A model generated the notes under the pieces. That model did no database searches. It was not told the origin of the DNA and saw nothing but the letters and a program-made list of their open reading frames with translations. Positions 12,164 through 25,600 of a stretch of 64,000 nt of DNA are shown piece by piece (position 1 is the stretch's first letter; each line of letters begins with the position of its first letter). The stretch comes from Pipra filicauda. Lineage: Eukaryota; Chordata; Aves; Passeriformes; Pipridae. A program made the position numbers and the translations under genes. The stretch lies in NCBI RefSeq assembly GCF_003945595.2, contig NW_024105087.1:868001-932000 (forward strand), given 5' to 3'.

Positions 12164-13630
12164 GTGCAGGTTTTCATCACAGCTACAAAAGTACATCTGT
12201 TTTTAAAGTCCTCTCATTAGAAAAGGTTCCCTGCCCTGAGTTGAAACCCCATGTGGCTGGTAGCATCTTTTTAAAGCTTAAAAAGGAAAGTACAGTGGTG
12301 TGGTGTTGTTTTTCCCTGCTGTGCTCGCAATATCATAAGGCATTGACAGTGGTAGGGATTACATATCTTCAAGGAAAGCAGATGCAAATAAATGTGTCTG
12401 AAGGGCCACAGGTATTGTCCAAGACCTTTTGTTACCCTGCGGACCAGCGGCCGGTGGCACATGGAACTGCAACAGGGTGGGCATGGGGAAGGCACAGCTG
12501 GGGGGAAAAGCCACCACCAACACAGATTTTTGGGCAAAATGGCTATTTTCCCAGCGGGAAGGATGTCAGCCTGGCTGGGAGTTTTGTCCTCAGGATCTCT
12601 AAGGCCACTGACATCCCTCTGGTGGTTGAGGGAGTGAATGGTTTGCTCAGTCTCTTTACTATTCCATTTCCTCGAAGAGACCTTAGTGAATTAGGGAGTG
12701 TAAAGCAGACAGATCTTCACCTGCAAATAGGTTCAGGGAAGTCCTTTCCAGCTGAACTGCCTGTGGGGTGGTGAAGGTTGAGGAGTTCTGAACTCTCACC
12801 ATGGAGCCCACTGACCACAGAGGGGTGCTGGTGGGCTCCTCTCCTTTCCTCGCCGGGATGAAGCGCGTTACGGCAGAGGTAAACCACCCCACAGGAACGG
12901 CCTGCATTTCATGTGTCAAAAACTTGCCTTTGGAAGGCACATGGCCACAGCTCCATCTTGTGACTGAACTCCACCAGTTGGGAAAAATGTGTGTTACTGC
13001 CCCAAACCTGATAGAGGACCTGGTTTCTCCGCAAGGTCTTTCCCCCTGCTGGCACCCTGACCTTGGATTGCTTTCCATGTCCACACTTTCCACCCCAAGA
13101 TGCCCTCAGCAACTACAACCCCTTCTTGGGCTTCCCCACATGGTATGGGCAGAGTCACAGCTGTACAGCTAAAATAAAAACTCTGCTCATCCTTTCCAAA
13201 GGCAAGCTTTTGAAGAAACTGCTTTTAGAGCTGTGCTTGCAGAAACGAGAGAGAGGGGAGATTGCAGTTCCCAGGCTGACAGAGCCCCAAGCACAGTGTG
13301 AGAAGCTGATGTGGCTCTGTGCGTGTCCTGGAGAAGGGCCCCCTGCTCAAGTGCAGCGACACAGGCTGGACCAAGAGCAAAACCAGCCCCTGCCTGGTCT
13401 TGCTCTACCTGGATAATTCTCCTGGGAGCTGAATAAGCATCTTTCACGTACAAAATTACCCAGTGGGCCCTCATGTCTTGCCCAGCCCACAGATCGTATC
13501 AGTGCTGCCACATTTGCATCCCTTACCGGAATTAAATCCCATGGTAGAAAAGTGAATTTCTAGGATTAAAATCCCCTACTAGCCAAGTGCTTTACATTTA
13601 TCCTTTATCCTGCATGTGTGTATTAATCAT
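12164..13630 (-). other. Probable HPSE 3' UTR and flank
   Basis: This is the 1.47 kb following the HPSE stop codon. Open frames on both strands (for example 12241-12774 on the plus strand) show no recognisable protein family, and I regard them as chance. Confidence 0.35.
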
Positions 13631-16600
13631 TTAAATGCAAGCAACAGCTTTGGCGTTTTTGATAACATAAAAGCCGTAAGAGAAGGCTGGGAGGCCGAGT
13701 ACACTGCCGGGACCAAGGGGCTTTTCCATAAGCTCTGGCAGCGTTTTGTCATCCACCATCCGTAGCACATGGCCATTCAGCTCAATAGACCTGGAGAGGG
13801 ACAGAGAGACTGTTTGGGCAGCTGTGCTCTGTTTGCCATCAAGCACAAATAGCTCCGGACCTGAGTGTAAACATTAACTCAGCCCAAAGCCAAACTAAAC
13901 TTCCCTCGAGGGAAGAGCATCTGCAGCACTCCCTCTGCGAGGAGTCCTTTAGAGTGTAGCACAAGCACAATGAAAACTACATGTTTCTTAGTCTTCCAGT
14001 GAGGTAAGAGCAAAGCGGGCTTTGAAAAATACAGATTTTAACTGCCTTTTCTCCTGTAATTATTAAGGTATCTTCTATGCCCATGGAGAAGATCCTGCCA
14101 ATGCAGAAGCCTTAGCGATAACAAAAAAAAAAAAAATCCCCAACATACAAAACCTGAACATGTTGCTGTAAATCAGGACCCAGCATTTGGGAAAGCAATA
14201 TTCCTGTGCTTGTGCAAAAGAAAAAGGACTTTGGCAGCTGGTCCAGAGCCCTGAAGCCTGCCAGAAAAAAACTTCCCAATTAACATCAAGTAAGTGTCCT
14301 TGTACCTTAGAAAGCTTTCAGCAGACTGAGTTTAGGAGACCTGATTACACAGAAGTCAGATTTTACTGAAAAAAAACCAGATGACTGAATGGTAACCTCT
14401 TCCTCCCCCTTGCAAATTGAACAAGGGGAGGTTTTAAAGACCATCTACCTCTACTCACAGCCCTTTCCACGGGGACAGGAGGAATTGCACACTTACCTGG
14501 AAAGTATATTCTCTTTGCCATGAGGCAGTAAGAGGTACTGATCCACGTGCTTGCTGGATAGGTAATCCGGTAGCTGCAAATGCTGGGTGATGTTGTAGAG
14601 GTTTAGGACAAACAGTGTCACATCCCCTTCTCTGTACTTTGGGCTGCAAGGCAGGAGAAGATGATGGTGGGGATCAGGAGAGAAAGAGGTTTCACATAAA
14701 TGATGTGCGACCTTGCACCGTCCCAAATCGCATTTGTTGGCCTGGGGGTGGCCATGGGCTCAGTTTTTGGGGTATTTGGCCCTCTCTAGAGGCTTACTTG
14801 AGGGTGTTTGTGCAGTGGAGGTAGACACGGAGCTTCCTCTCATTGGCTCCTGCCAGGCCGACCTGCAGCACCTTGGTACCCACCAACCTCTTGTAGAGCA
14901 GTGAGAGCCAGTAGTCCTGGGAGGCACAAAAACACATGTAAGCCCTTGTGTACATGCCAGGTACTCCACATGGTGCATGACATAAAATGTTATTCATTTT
15001 GCTCTAATTTCAGGGGGGTTTCCCCCATAGCTTTCTGCTTTACCAAGTTTTTCACCGTATCTATTGAAATTCTCACAAACAGCATAACTAAAGAGGAAAC
15101 CTGCCTCCAACCTGCAGAACAACTGTGTTTACAAGGTACCTCAAAGTCATTTTCTCCTTCATATGCAACTATCAGAGCTCTTCCTACCAGGGAGAGACTG
15201 TTTAAATCTGGGAAGCACCCTACTACAGGGCTCTCTGTAGCACCTCAGGGCTGAACACAGGGAATAAGCTGACCTTCCTGCAGGAAAGCTTGTGCCTAAA
15301 GTACAGACACGATGCTAGGAAGAAGCCCCCAACAACTTTAACCCCTTTCATTAATGATGTGCTTTTGAATAGGTCTCAGAATTGATTTCTGAACCTCAGT
15401 GACACCCCAGAATGATGCCTCAGAGCAGGGTGACGCCCAGTGCAGACTCATTTTTTCCAGATCTTTCCAGGCTTTCAGAGAGCTTCTCCCAGCAAATCTG
15501 TCTGTCTTTGAGGCTTTTCTAGAAGGAAAACTGTCGTGTTTCTCTCCTGACTCACCATGAGCCTGGGAAATTACTTTTCCTATCAGCCTTCATGCTCAGC
15601 CCCTCTGCAAGGAGGTGCAGCCTTCAGACACTGCTGTGCTTCTTTATTTCTGTGCTAACTACAACTGATGGACCTCGGTCCAGATTTCCCTGCCTCAGAG
15701 GCATAATTAGCTTGATTAGCATCTGTACTACCTGTAGGTGAGGAACAAGGCACATAGTTTCGGTCCAAATTAAATCTATTTTAAATGAAGGAATAAAAAG
15801 CCCAAAGCAACAAGCCTGACAATGCAGCCTCTAGCATAAGGACCAGCTGAACAAGAGTGATGGAAAGTCCCCATATGCTGGGTTTTCTTTCAGGTGGTCT
15901 CTATGGCCATCTGTGAAAATCACAATTTGGAAACAGAAAAATGAGAGGAAAGCTAAAAAGAAAGATGCTATCCTCTCACCCCAAGCTAAGTGCTAGTAGT
16001 GCAAAGAAACATGCTGTACATGCAAGAACAATGTATAGTTCAAATAATGAAGTTTCATCACAACAGAATGTTATTTCCTAAGGAATCAAACTATACTAAA
16101 TGTATATTTCAATTTAATTATCCTTCAGCCACTACTGAAGGCTGAATATGCTCATGAGCTAAAAATGCTTGAGTCTTGACTTCATGCTGGCCTGGTTTTT
16201 ACCTGGGATATAATTTATTTTAATAACTTGTATCACTTCTGTTTAAAAATTACTCATCACTCAGCTGAGGAGTACTCGAACAAAACCAGTCCATCTAGAA
16301 AAGCCTTATGAGCTCCAGAAGTATCTGCATACAAACCCGAGCATCATGTCCCACAGATCAGTCTCTGCTGTGCTGAAGAGTGGCTGCATTCCTGCAATTG
16401 CAGTAAATATCTTGTATATATAATATTTATGTAATATGTTAACCCATAATGAAACGAGATAACTTTAGGTACAAGGATAACTGCCACTATTCAACAAAAA
16501 AAAGGTGCTGTTAAAATAGCTGACTTGTGCCTCCCCAGCCAGTGCTGCCTGTGCAGAAGTACCTGCTGCATTCAGGTGATGTTAGGGGGGTTCCTCACGT

Positions 16601-19600
16601 ACCGGCAAAGGCTCAAAGTTGGCATCCACCAGGTGGTAGGTCCCTGCGCCGAAGAAAACCTGTCTCATCACCACATCAATCCCCTTCCTGGCTGAAAGCC
16701 CGAGTTTGTCCAACCACCTGCCAAAAAATGAGGCAAATATTGTGCAGATGAAATTGCTGACCTCAGTTGCACTCTGTTGCCCCTCTCCGACCAGCTTGGG
16801 AAGCAGAAAAGCAAGAATTAGCACATGATGATGACTTCCTTAAAATCACACAAGTAATTTCAATTCAAATCTTCCATGATTACATTAAAAAATAATTCCA
16901 GACCACCTCTGGAAGTCTGAGTTGGTGGGAACAGTTGCTCCACTCCCTTGTCTGCAGACAGTGGAAAACAGGAGCGGCAGTGGATGCTCCTGAATTGGCC
17001 AAAGGTTTGAAGGCTGAGGGAAATCATCACACCAATGACAAGGTTGCCTGTTGTTAACCAGCTTTGACTTCGTGACCTACCAGACCCTGATGAAAACGTC
17101 ATCATATTCCAATGCAATTTTATCTCCCTGAATGTGCAAACTGATCAAAGTTCTAATAAAAGCATGAATTCTTTAATTTCAACCAAATGGCGTCCTTGGA
17201 GAAAATTGTTTTTGTGACTAAATTAGCTTTTGATTGGTTATTTCATGGTGATCAAAGGATGGCATAAGATAAGGACACCTGTGTGTCTTTCTTTCCTCAC
17301 AAAAGGACAGAGTTGGCGTCGCAGATTTGAGGCCAGAAATACAGCCTTCTCATGCTTCTCATCCCCCATTTCCTGTGGGAATCTGCTATTGCCTGGGTGT
17401 ACATTGAACCTCAGGCACAGGGGAAGCACAGAGGGAGTGATGGGAGGGTTACAATCCTCAACCCACCCACTGCCTGCACTCCCCAGGAAGCCTGAGGAAG
17501 CCACATTCCTCCATGGTGCAGGTACACAGGCCCTTCAGCAGGTAAAATGTGTAATTCCCCCACATCTAGAACATGGCACTCACATAAAGCCAGCAACATA
17601 AGTGTTGGACAGTCTGGGAGCTCCCCCTCCATAGGCAGAGCTCGTCTCTCCCAGCCAGACCTTCTTGTTGGGAACGGTCCCATCGACAATCTGGCCAGTG
17701 TAGCATTAGAAAAGAAGAGAAAGGGACAACAGTTAAGTTTTTGGGCTGATGAAATAAGTGACATTTTGTACTTTAGCCAAAAGCCTTTGTACGGTGTTTG
17801 CATTTAAGGGATATCACCAGATGAGATGGGATATCACAGAAATTTTTATCAAAAAGACTAGAAGTAGATTTACATCCCACTGCCTCCAAAACCCATGTAA
17901 AATAAGGCAAACATCGCTAAAATTCAGGTTCTGTAAATCTTCTTGTGCAGAGTAGTGCTGTATTCTAAGTTATAATGTTCTCAGGATCAAAAAATACAAA
18001 AAAATGGGGTGGGGGGATGGAACGACCAAAAATCACATCCCTGAGTAACAACTACCTCAATAAATGGGAATGTTGTAGGTGTGAGATGCATCTGGCACCA
18101 TGCTTGCTGCCTGGCAAACTGTTGGAGCTCATTCATTATTAGTATAGTTAATTTTAATTTTTTATTTTTTTTTAAGTTTACAATGTCAGCAGCAACCAAG
18201 CTTTGAGGACCCCTGTTCATTGCTAGGAAGAAATTGTGCTTTATTCTGGAAAGTTTGCTGACCCCCAGGAAGAATGGGCACAGTGTGGCTGGAGAGCAGC
18301 CAGGCAGAAAGGGACCTGGAGTTTGGATTGACAGGAAGCTGAACATGAGCCAACAGTGTGCCCAGGTGGCCAAGAAGGCCAATGGCATCCTGGCCTGGAT
18401 CAGGAACAGTATGGCCAGCAGGACCAGGGAAGTGATTCTTCCCCTGTACTCAGCACTGGTGAGGCCACACCTGGAGTGCTGTGTCCAGTTCTGGGCCCCT
18501 CAGTTCAGGAAGGATATTGAGGTGCTGGAGCAGGTCTAGAGAAAAGCAATGAGGCTGGTGAAGGGACTTGACCACAAGTCCTATGAGGAGAGGCTGAGGG
18601 AGCTGGGGTTGTTCAGCCTGGAGAAGAGGAGGCTCAGGGGAGACCTCATCACTCTCTACAACTCCCTGAAAGGAGGTTGTAGCCAGGTGGGGGTTGGTCT
18701 CTTCTCCCAGGTAGCTCTCAGTAAGACAAGAGGGCATGGTCTTAAGCTCTGCCAGGGGATGTTTGGGTTAGATATTAGGAAGAATTTCTTTACAGAGAGG
18801 GTAACCAGGCATTGGAATGGGCTGCCCGGGGAAGTGGTGGATTCTCGATCCCTGGAGGTTTTTAAGATGAGACTGGATGTGACACTTAGTGCCATGGTCT
18901 AGTAACCACGGCAGTAATGGATCAAGGGTTGGACTTGATGATCTCAGAGGTCCTTTCCAACCTGGCTGATTCTATGATTCTATGAAACTGAACATGGGAA
19001 TGATTGAACAGGACAAGGTACCTCCAGGACTTCATGTATGGCTGTGGCAAAGGTATCCAGCACTTCAGGGCTCAAGAAATCCCTCCTTGTTGCACTCCGT
19101 CCATTCACATAGTAACTGAAAATAGGAAAAAAAAAACATAGCCAAAATTAAGGAAAAATACCACCAGTGGTACAAAATACCACCAAAAGTATTCAGCTGC
19201 TTGATACACTTATCCACAGCACTATTTTTTTGTCCAGGTCTTTTTATTATTTTGCTTTCCAAATGTGTAGATATTTCATTTGTATTTAAGGGACTGTCAG
19301 GTATAACTACCTCAATGGAGGCAGGATATCACAGAAATCACCAACAGCAAAAGTAGTAGGTTTGTTTGCCTCTACTCATTTAGAATTAGGAAAACATCAC
19401 TAGGTAAAAGCCAGCTTCTGCAAACCTTCTCTTGCTGAGGAGTCCGACACTCCTAGATGAGTACTTGCATTACTGTATCAAGTTATATATTAAAAATATC
19501 AGATCCCAGCTTCTGTCCCTCTGTTGGAATATTTTGGCCATTTGGAGGGGAACAGGATGTAGGCATCCCTATGGGATGAAGGTTGGCCTTCACTAGGAGC

Positions 19601-22600
19601 AGTAGAGCTTTTAAGTCTGGTTTGTCCAAATAAAGAACAGGAAATTGGGATCCTTGTGGGTTTTGCATTTTTTGTGCTGTCACTCAGTTCTACCAGAAGT
19701 AGCTGAAGTCTTCTAGCCACAAGGGGAAGCTAAAACCTGATAATGCTAAATTAGTAAAGAAAGTAACACATGTCCACTTAAAGCAAAGGCAGCCTCAGGA
19801 AGGGCAAGAACAGCCCAGGACGGGGAGAAGACAAGTTTCATGCCTTTCTAGCAGTTCAAAATGCATAGACAAGTCATATATATATACACATATGTATGTA
19901 ATAGAAGTATGTGCATCTTTTCCCACTCTCACCTGACTGCTGCACGTCACTGTGCTGCATTTGACTCTGGGAAAAAAACCTGCCTTCGCACAGAAAAGTC
20001 TTTCAAGCATGAGGGCTTCATGGCAGGTGCCCTGCTGCCAACTTGCCACCTGAGCCTTTTAAACCTGCATATCTAAGCCAGGCATAAGAGCAAAGGGCTG
20101 GGACTGTGCCGGTGCTGCTTGCACTGCAGGTGGGATCTGAGGGCCAGTTACCCACACAGAGCCCACACTCACTTGGAGAGCAAACCTAAGGGAACAGGAA
20201 AAGCTACTATCCCTTCTCCATGGGTAGGGGTCAGCCAGACCTGCAGGGCTTTTCATTTATATCAAGTAGAAATAAACAGAGAGAAAAAGGCAGCACAACA
20301 TATCGGCTCACGAGGCTTCTGTTGCACTTTTTAGAAGGAGTTGGGTGCATTTGTCAAGAGGATTATCAGTGACTCCCTGAATTTGCTTTCAGCAAGCGAA
20401 GCTTTCACTTAAGCAGGTTCAGCCTTTCTAAAGCCAAGAGAAGAATCAATGTCAGGGGTACTGACTCTGTTTTAAAAGTCCAGCCACCCTTAGGTTGTTT
20501 AAAACTTTACATCAAAAACCTTCCGCTCTCACAGAGGTTCAGCAGAGGTATCTCTGCTGAGTAAGCTTGAGCCATCTTATTTTCCTTTTGTACAACACCC
20601 CCTTCTTCCCATGGGAAAGTGCATTTTATTTGCAAGGAGTGGCAGGTGGGAGCTTTGAAACAACCAGGACTGCAGCTCAGATCTCACTAGCTTTTGGTAC
20701 GTGTTGAAATGCATATGCAAAAAGGCTCAACCTCTGCAGAAACTCTCCTCGTGCAGGAGAGAGCCATATGACTGACGTAACCCCTCACGCTCCTGTGAGA
20801 AGAAAAGCTGCTACGTCATCTTTTTTCCCACATCCCACTTCTGTTTTTCTCCATGCACGTATTTAGCAAGCAAAATGACTGTCTTGCACACATTGCATTC
20901 CCTGCAGCTGTGCCTATGTTACAACCCCCCACCACTGCTTTTGGGTCTCTGCACCAAGTAGCCTCTTTGGAGGTTTCTGCACTTCTCTAGTATGCTCCCT
21001 CAATTCCTCTCTTATTCTGAACAGAAAAGTTTGTGGAGAGGCCCCCGAGGAACTGCTGAAAAGGGTATTTCACCCCCCTCCTTCCTGCTGAGATGTTCAA
21101 ACCGACGTTTTGTGAAGAAAACAGGCAATAATCAGTGACAATGGCATTCAAGTGGTACTTACTGGTGCCACGTGACAGAGTCGATCACCTTCCCTCCCGA
21201 TTTCAGGAAGCTGCAACCAGAGGGAATGTGGTGGAGAGCAGGGGGTTAGGAGGTACTGGTGATGGGTCACAAGTAAGCCACCATGCACAGCCCTCCCCTC
21301 TGCCCCCGGCTGGTACCAGTGATCGTGAATGCTTTGGGACCACAGGCTTTGGGCAGCCTGGCTGCCTCAGCAGGTTGCTGGGTGGATGAATTAATGTTTA
21401 ACACACAGGGGTTTCTAGGGCAAAAAGCCCTTGTTAGCACAGCAGTACAGCCAGTGCTCAGTGGAAAAGCATGCAGACCACTGACATATTGCCAGCAGCT
21501 GAGTTTCAGCCGGCTGAATGTTTAAGTCTTGAGCTCATGCATGCAGGTAAGGCTTTAGCTGTCCTCAGTCAAGGGGAAAAAAAATCCATGTTTCTAATTT
21601 AAGGAAATATGCAATGAAATTGTTCTCAAATAGACCAGGTGTGTCCATTTGTACATTCGTACTATTGATTTGGAACAGAAAATCCTTAAAACCCTGCTCA
21701 GATGCGTCCTCATGCCCCCTGCATCTGGATGCAGATAAAGTACCACTATCCACACCTGCCCCACCCTGGAGGGTGCTGCTGGTGCCCCATAGCCCTACCT
21801 TCTCAGCAGTCTCTGTGTGTGCTTCCTGGGCTGCCCAACATCGGGACCGTAGAGCTTTGCATGCTGGTAGAGGGTGTAGTTATTCAGAAGTTGGCGTAAG
21901 TGAATAAAATCTTGCCCCAGCTGGGAGCCGTCGATGTGGATGCCAGATTTCTTCCTGAAGCTGTTGGGCTCTGGGAAAGACACGTGCACATCAACACCCC
22001 ACTCTAGTTCTGGGACACAAAATAGGGCAGCTTGTTCCACATGGGGAGCACCAGTCCCCTAAGGCTTCACTTGATCTGGCAGGGTACGAGTGAGATATTT
22101 GAAGGTAGTAAGCATGAAATCAAAAGCCTGGGGGATGCAGCGTGCTGCTCTCCAGCACTCTATCCTAGCCAGTCTCGATAGGTGACATCCTGCACCTTGA
22201 GGAATATCGTTCACCTGATCTAAAACCCTAGGTAGGAGAAGCAAAATCACCTCAATTTGCTCATTCATTGGATCTTCTCATGAAATCTCTCCTTGCAAAT
22301 TAAGACCTTAATGTTTCTTAATAAAACATCACCTTGCCTTTATGTGCCATCATCCAAATGATTCAAAACTACCAGCCCATACCCTGTGGTGGTACTTTCC
22401 CAGGTTACAGCTGGCCTGGCCAACAAGTAGGCTTTGCACTTACCATTCCCGAGCTCCCAGGAGATGTTGTAGCTCTGTGAGGCACAGTAGTCCAGCAGCG
22501 CCTGGGCGTTCGAGCTGTCCCACTGCAAACCACCTTTCCGCAGCAAGGCATTGAGTCCAAAGATCAGGTGAAACCCTGAGCAGTTTGCAAAGCTGTAGAG

Positions 22601-25600
22601 AATATCCAGGGTATTTTCTGCACAGAGGAGAAAGGGAGTATGCTTATCCCAAGGTTACACTGTGCTAGTTGAGCTCCAGCCAAGCAACAATTGTACTACC
22701 CATATTTATTTAGTCTGATGCTGCAGATGTGCAAACAGTAGAAAAAGAGTTCTTTGAATATTTTTCTAAGGAGGTAAAATGTTTATTTTTCAGTGGTTTC
22801 AACTCCTGACAGCCTACAACCCTTTTACTGTGGGGCAGAGATTTGCACCTCCTTGTTTATAAACCCTACAGAGAAATCCATCAAAGTCTTACTTGTAATG
22901 GTGGTGTTTTTGTGCTTTTTCCAGTTCTGCTCAGCAAGAATCAGCTTCTCCTGGCTGGGCCACTGGACCAGCAGCAGCTTCTCAACAGCAGAGAACACAG
23001 GTGTTGAGCCACAAGCCTCTGCAGGGTAGAAGGTTGATAGGAATTAAGTCCTCATCTTCATAGCCAGGGTCCAATGCGTGAAGGGCTGCATCCCTCAGGA
23101 GGAACCACAATTCCTTGGTTCCAGCCTGAGAGCTGGTCATGCACTTCTATGAAACGCATTGCTACTTCCATAGCATTAACGACATAGAAAAAGAGGGCTG
23201 GCTTGATGCATAAATATGTAAAAAACGAATATTTTTCAGTTTGAGGTGATGGAGATAGTGGGGTGAGGGAAGACTGAGCTGTGCTTCTGTAAGCTGGTAT
23301 TGTGGCAGTCAACCCCCAATAAACTGGTTTTTTGGAGCACCATCCGGAAACCCTCGTTCCAGTGACCTGACAAAGCATAGGCTGCCATGCCCAAGGAGCA
23401 GATAAGCTGTCTTGGCATGCAGTGGTGTGGCTGGGATCATAGCCCACCTTGCTGTGGGCACAAACGGGGCAATGCTTCCTGCACTGCCCATCCTGTGCAG
23501 AAGAAAGCGCTGCATCCCCCGCATGGCTCCAGCAGCAACGCTGGCAGGAGTCATGAGACACTTGTTCTTCAGAGCTCATGTTTTTTCTTGGCACACAAAC
23601 CAGAAACAAGCCACAACCTGAAGAGGTTCCTCTTCCTAAAGAGAGGAAGGCACGAGCCAGGGTCACAGGAGGCAGCTACTTAGGGAAGTGATATGAAGGG
23701 AAAAGTACCACTCAACCTCAAAACCGAGCATCCCTGGTTGTACAGTAAGGTATGATTGCACTGTTGTGCTATGTACCACAGGAACAGATGGGAAATTTTT
23801 CATTGGAAACACCTCTAGAAGGGTTTACGTGCTTTTGCTAAGTTTAAAGAGAAAATACCAAGCTCAAGCAGTTGGCAGTGGTCCAGTGGATCCGTGCTTG
23901 CCCTGTCAGACACAGGAGGGCAAGGCTGCACTCCCCGCCTAGCTCTCTGGCTTTGGCCGGCACAGAGAAATCATGCACTGTGTTCTCCTCAGATTATTTC
24001 TTCCATCTCTTACTTGATTTTCATAATGAAGCCACAGCTTTTGAGCTGACCTTGAACACCTCCCAGGCAGTGTGGGAGGTCCCAAGACTGCTGCAAGGAG
24101 CACAGGGCAGCAGGGAGAGTCTCAGCAGAGATGCCATGGCAGATTTCAGTCCCCCACATTCTTTCTCACTTTCCAACAGCTGGCACAGCTCTTCCCACAA
24201 ACTGTGCTGAAGGTCCACGGGTCTCCTCTCCATGGAGGAGAGGAATGATGACCCTGTGGAGGATACTCAGCACTGCTGCCGTGCCCTTGCAGCATCCCCA
24301 GCCTGCATCAAAGTCCTCTCCTAAACCCAGGACGGTTTTGAGTCTAACACATTGATGCTCATTTTACCTTGCTGTGCCTGAAGTTCCCAGAGGATTTTTT
24401 CTTCTGAAGTTGAGTCTTTGTTGGGATCAAAGATAAGAAAATCTGTCTCAGTGCCGCCGAACCTCAGGAAGCCTGGGGACAGGGCTGTCGCCAGTGCACG
24501 CAGTTTGGGATTGCTGAGGAAGGAACATTGAGAAACAGAAAACCACTGTAGCTTTGGTGTAGAGGTTAAATATGGGAAGTACTTGGAGGAATATGCTGCA
24601 GTGACTTGGGGCTATCCAGTTCACTCAGGGCACTCCTGACACCTGCCTGGATCTGTGTCCCAGCCCTCTGCACTCTACAACAGGGACACTGCTGGCCAGG
24701 TGAGCCAGGAGAGCATTAATGAGGCAACAAGGTGAAGACATGCCTGAGGGAACATGGGCACAGGCAGGGAGCCAAATCCTTGAAGAAAAGTAAGGCAATA
24801 TTTCAAAACAGGTATTTTTTTTATCCTAAACATGCCTCTCACCTAGACCTTTTGGTTTTGTTTATGCAACACTAACATAACAGTCCCCTGAGAAGGTGGG
24901 CATAAAACTGACTTTACTTCATCAGTCCCCCTTTCAATCAAAAACAGCCAAAGCAATCTTTTTTGTACCTAAGAGAGATTAAGAGTCCATGCTGGGGCAG
25001 GTGTTAGCTTTAGCAAAGCAGGTGCACAAAAGAACACAACTCTGCCTCTGTTACTTGCATACACCCCGTGCAGGATGCGCAGCACTGACACCCAGCCCTC
25101 ACTGGGGGATGAAGGACACCAGGCACATCAGCCTTATCTGCCCAGTGGTGACAAACAGCAGATTAGAGGCCACTGAGTACTTCCCACTCAGCTTGGTGGC
25201 AGGGCTGGCCCCAGAGTGAACCCCAAGGCGTGCGGTTGGGGCTGGAGGTTGGGGACCTGAGCCCTCTCCAGTAAAGCTGGTGACTCCTCTCTCCCCACCT
25301 CGGTGAGGAGGAAAAGATGAAAGGGGTGAGAGGAGGGAAATCAGGACTGGAGAAATACAGTGGGGATGAAAAATGGGATCAGAGAGACGAAAAGGGAAGA
25401 ATTAAGACAGTTTCCAAAAAAAAAAAAAAAAAAAAAAAAAGAGGAAAAAAAAAGATAAAAAAATAGAGCAAAAGCAGGGAAGAAAAGGCAGAAGAGAGGT
25501 CAGAGGCAAAAGAATGGGCAGGGAACACCATCACCCAGCAGTCCAGAGTTGTTTAGTGTTACCCAGCGAGAAAAAAGACTTCATGTGTTGGATCTCTCGG

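Noticed and set aside
12241..12774. 177-codon plus-strand frame downstream of HPSE
   Set aside because: No family, no splice context and low-information composition. It is treated as chance within the probable 3' UTR.
18549..18902. 117-codon frame resembling a protein
   Set aside because: It is part of the CR1 3' region. Similarity to many bird sequences comes from the repeat, not from a host gene.
23058..23666. 202-codon minus-strand frame in HPSE intron 2
   Set aside because: It lies entirely between two phase-consistent HPSE exons and has no similarity that I recognise. Reading into it from exon 2 would destroy the HPSE frame.
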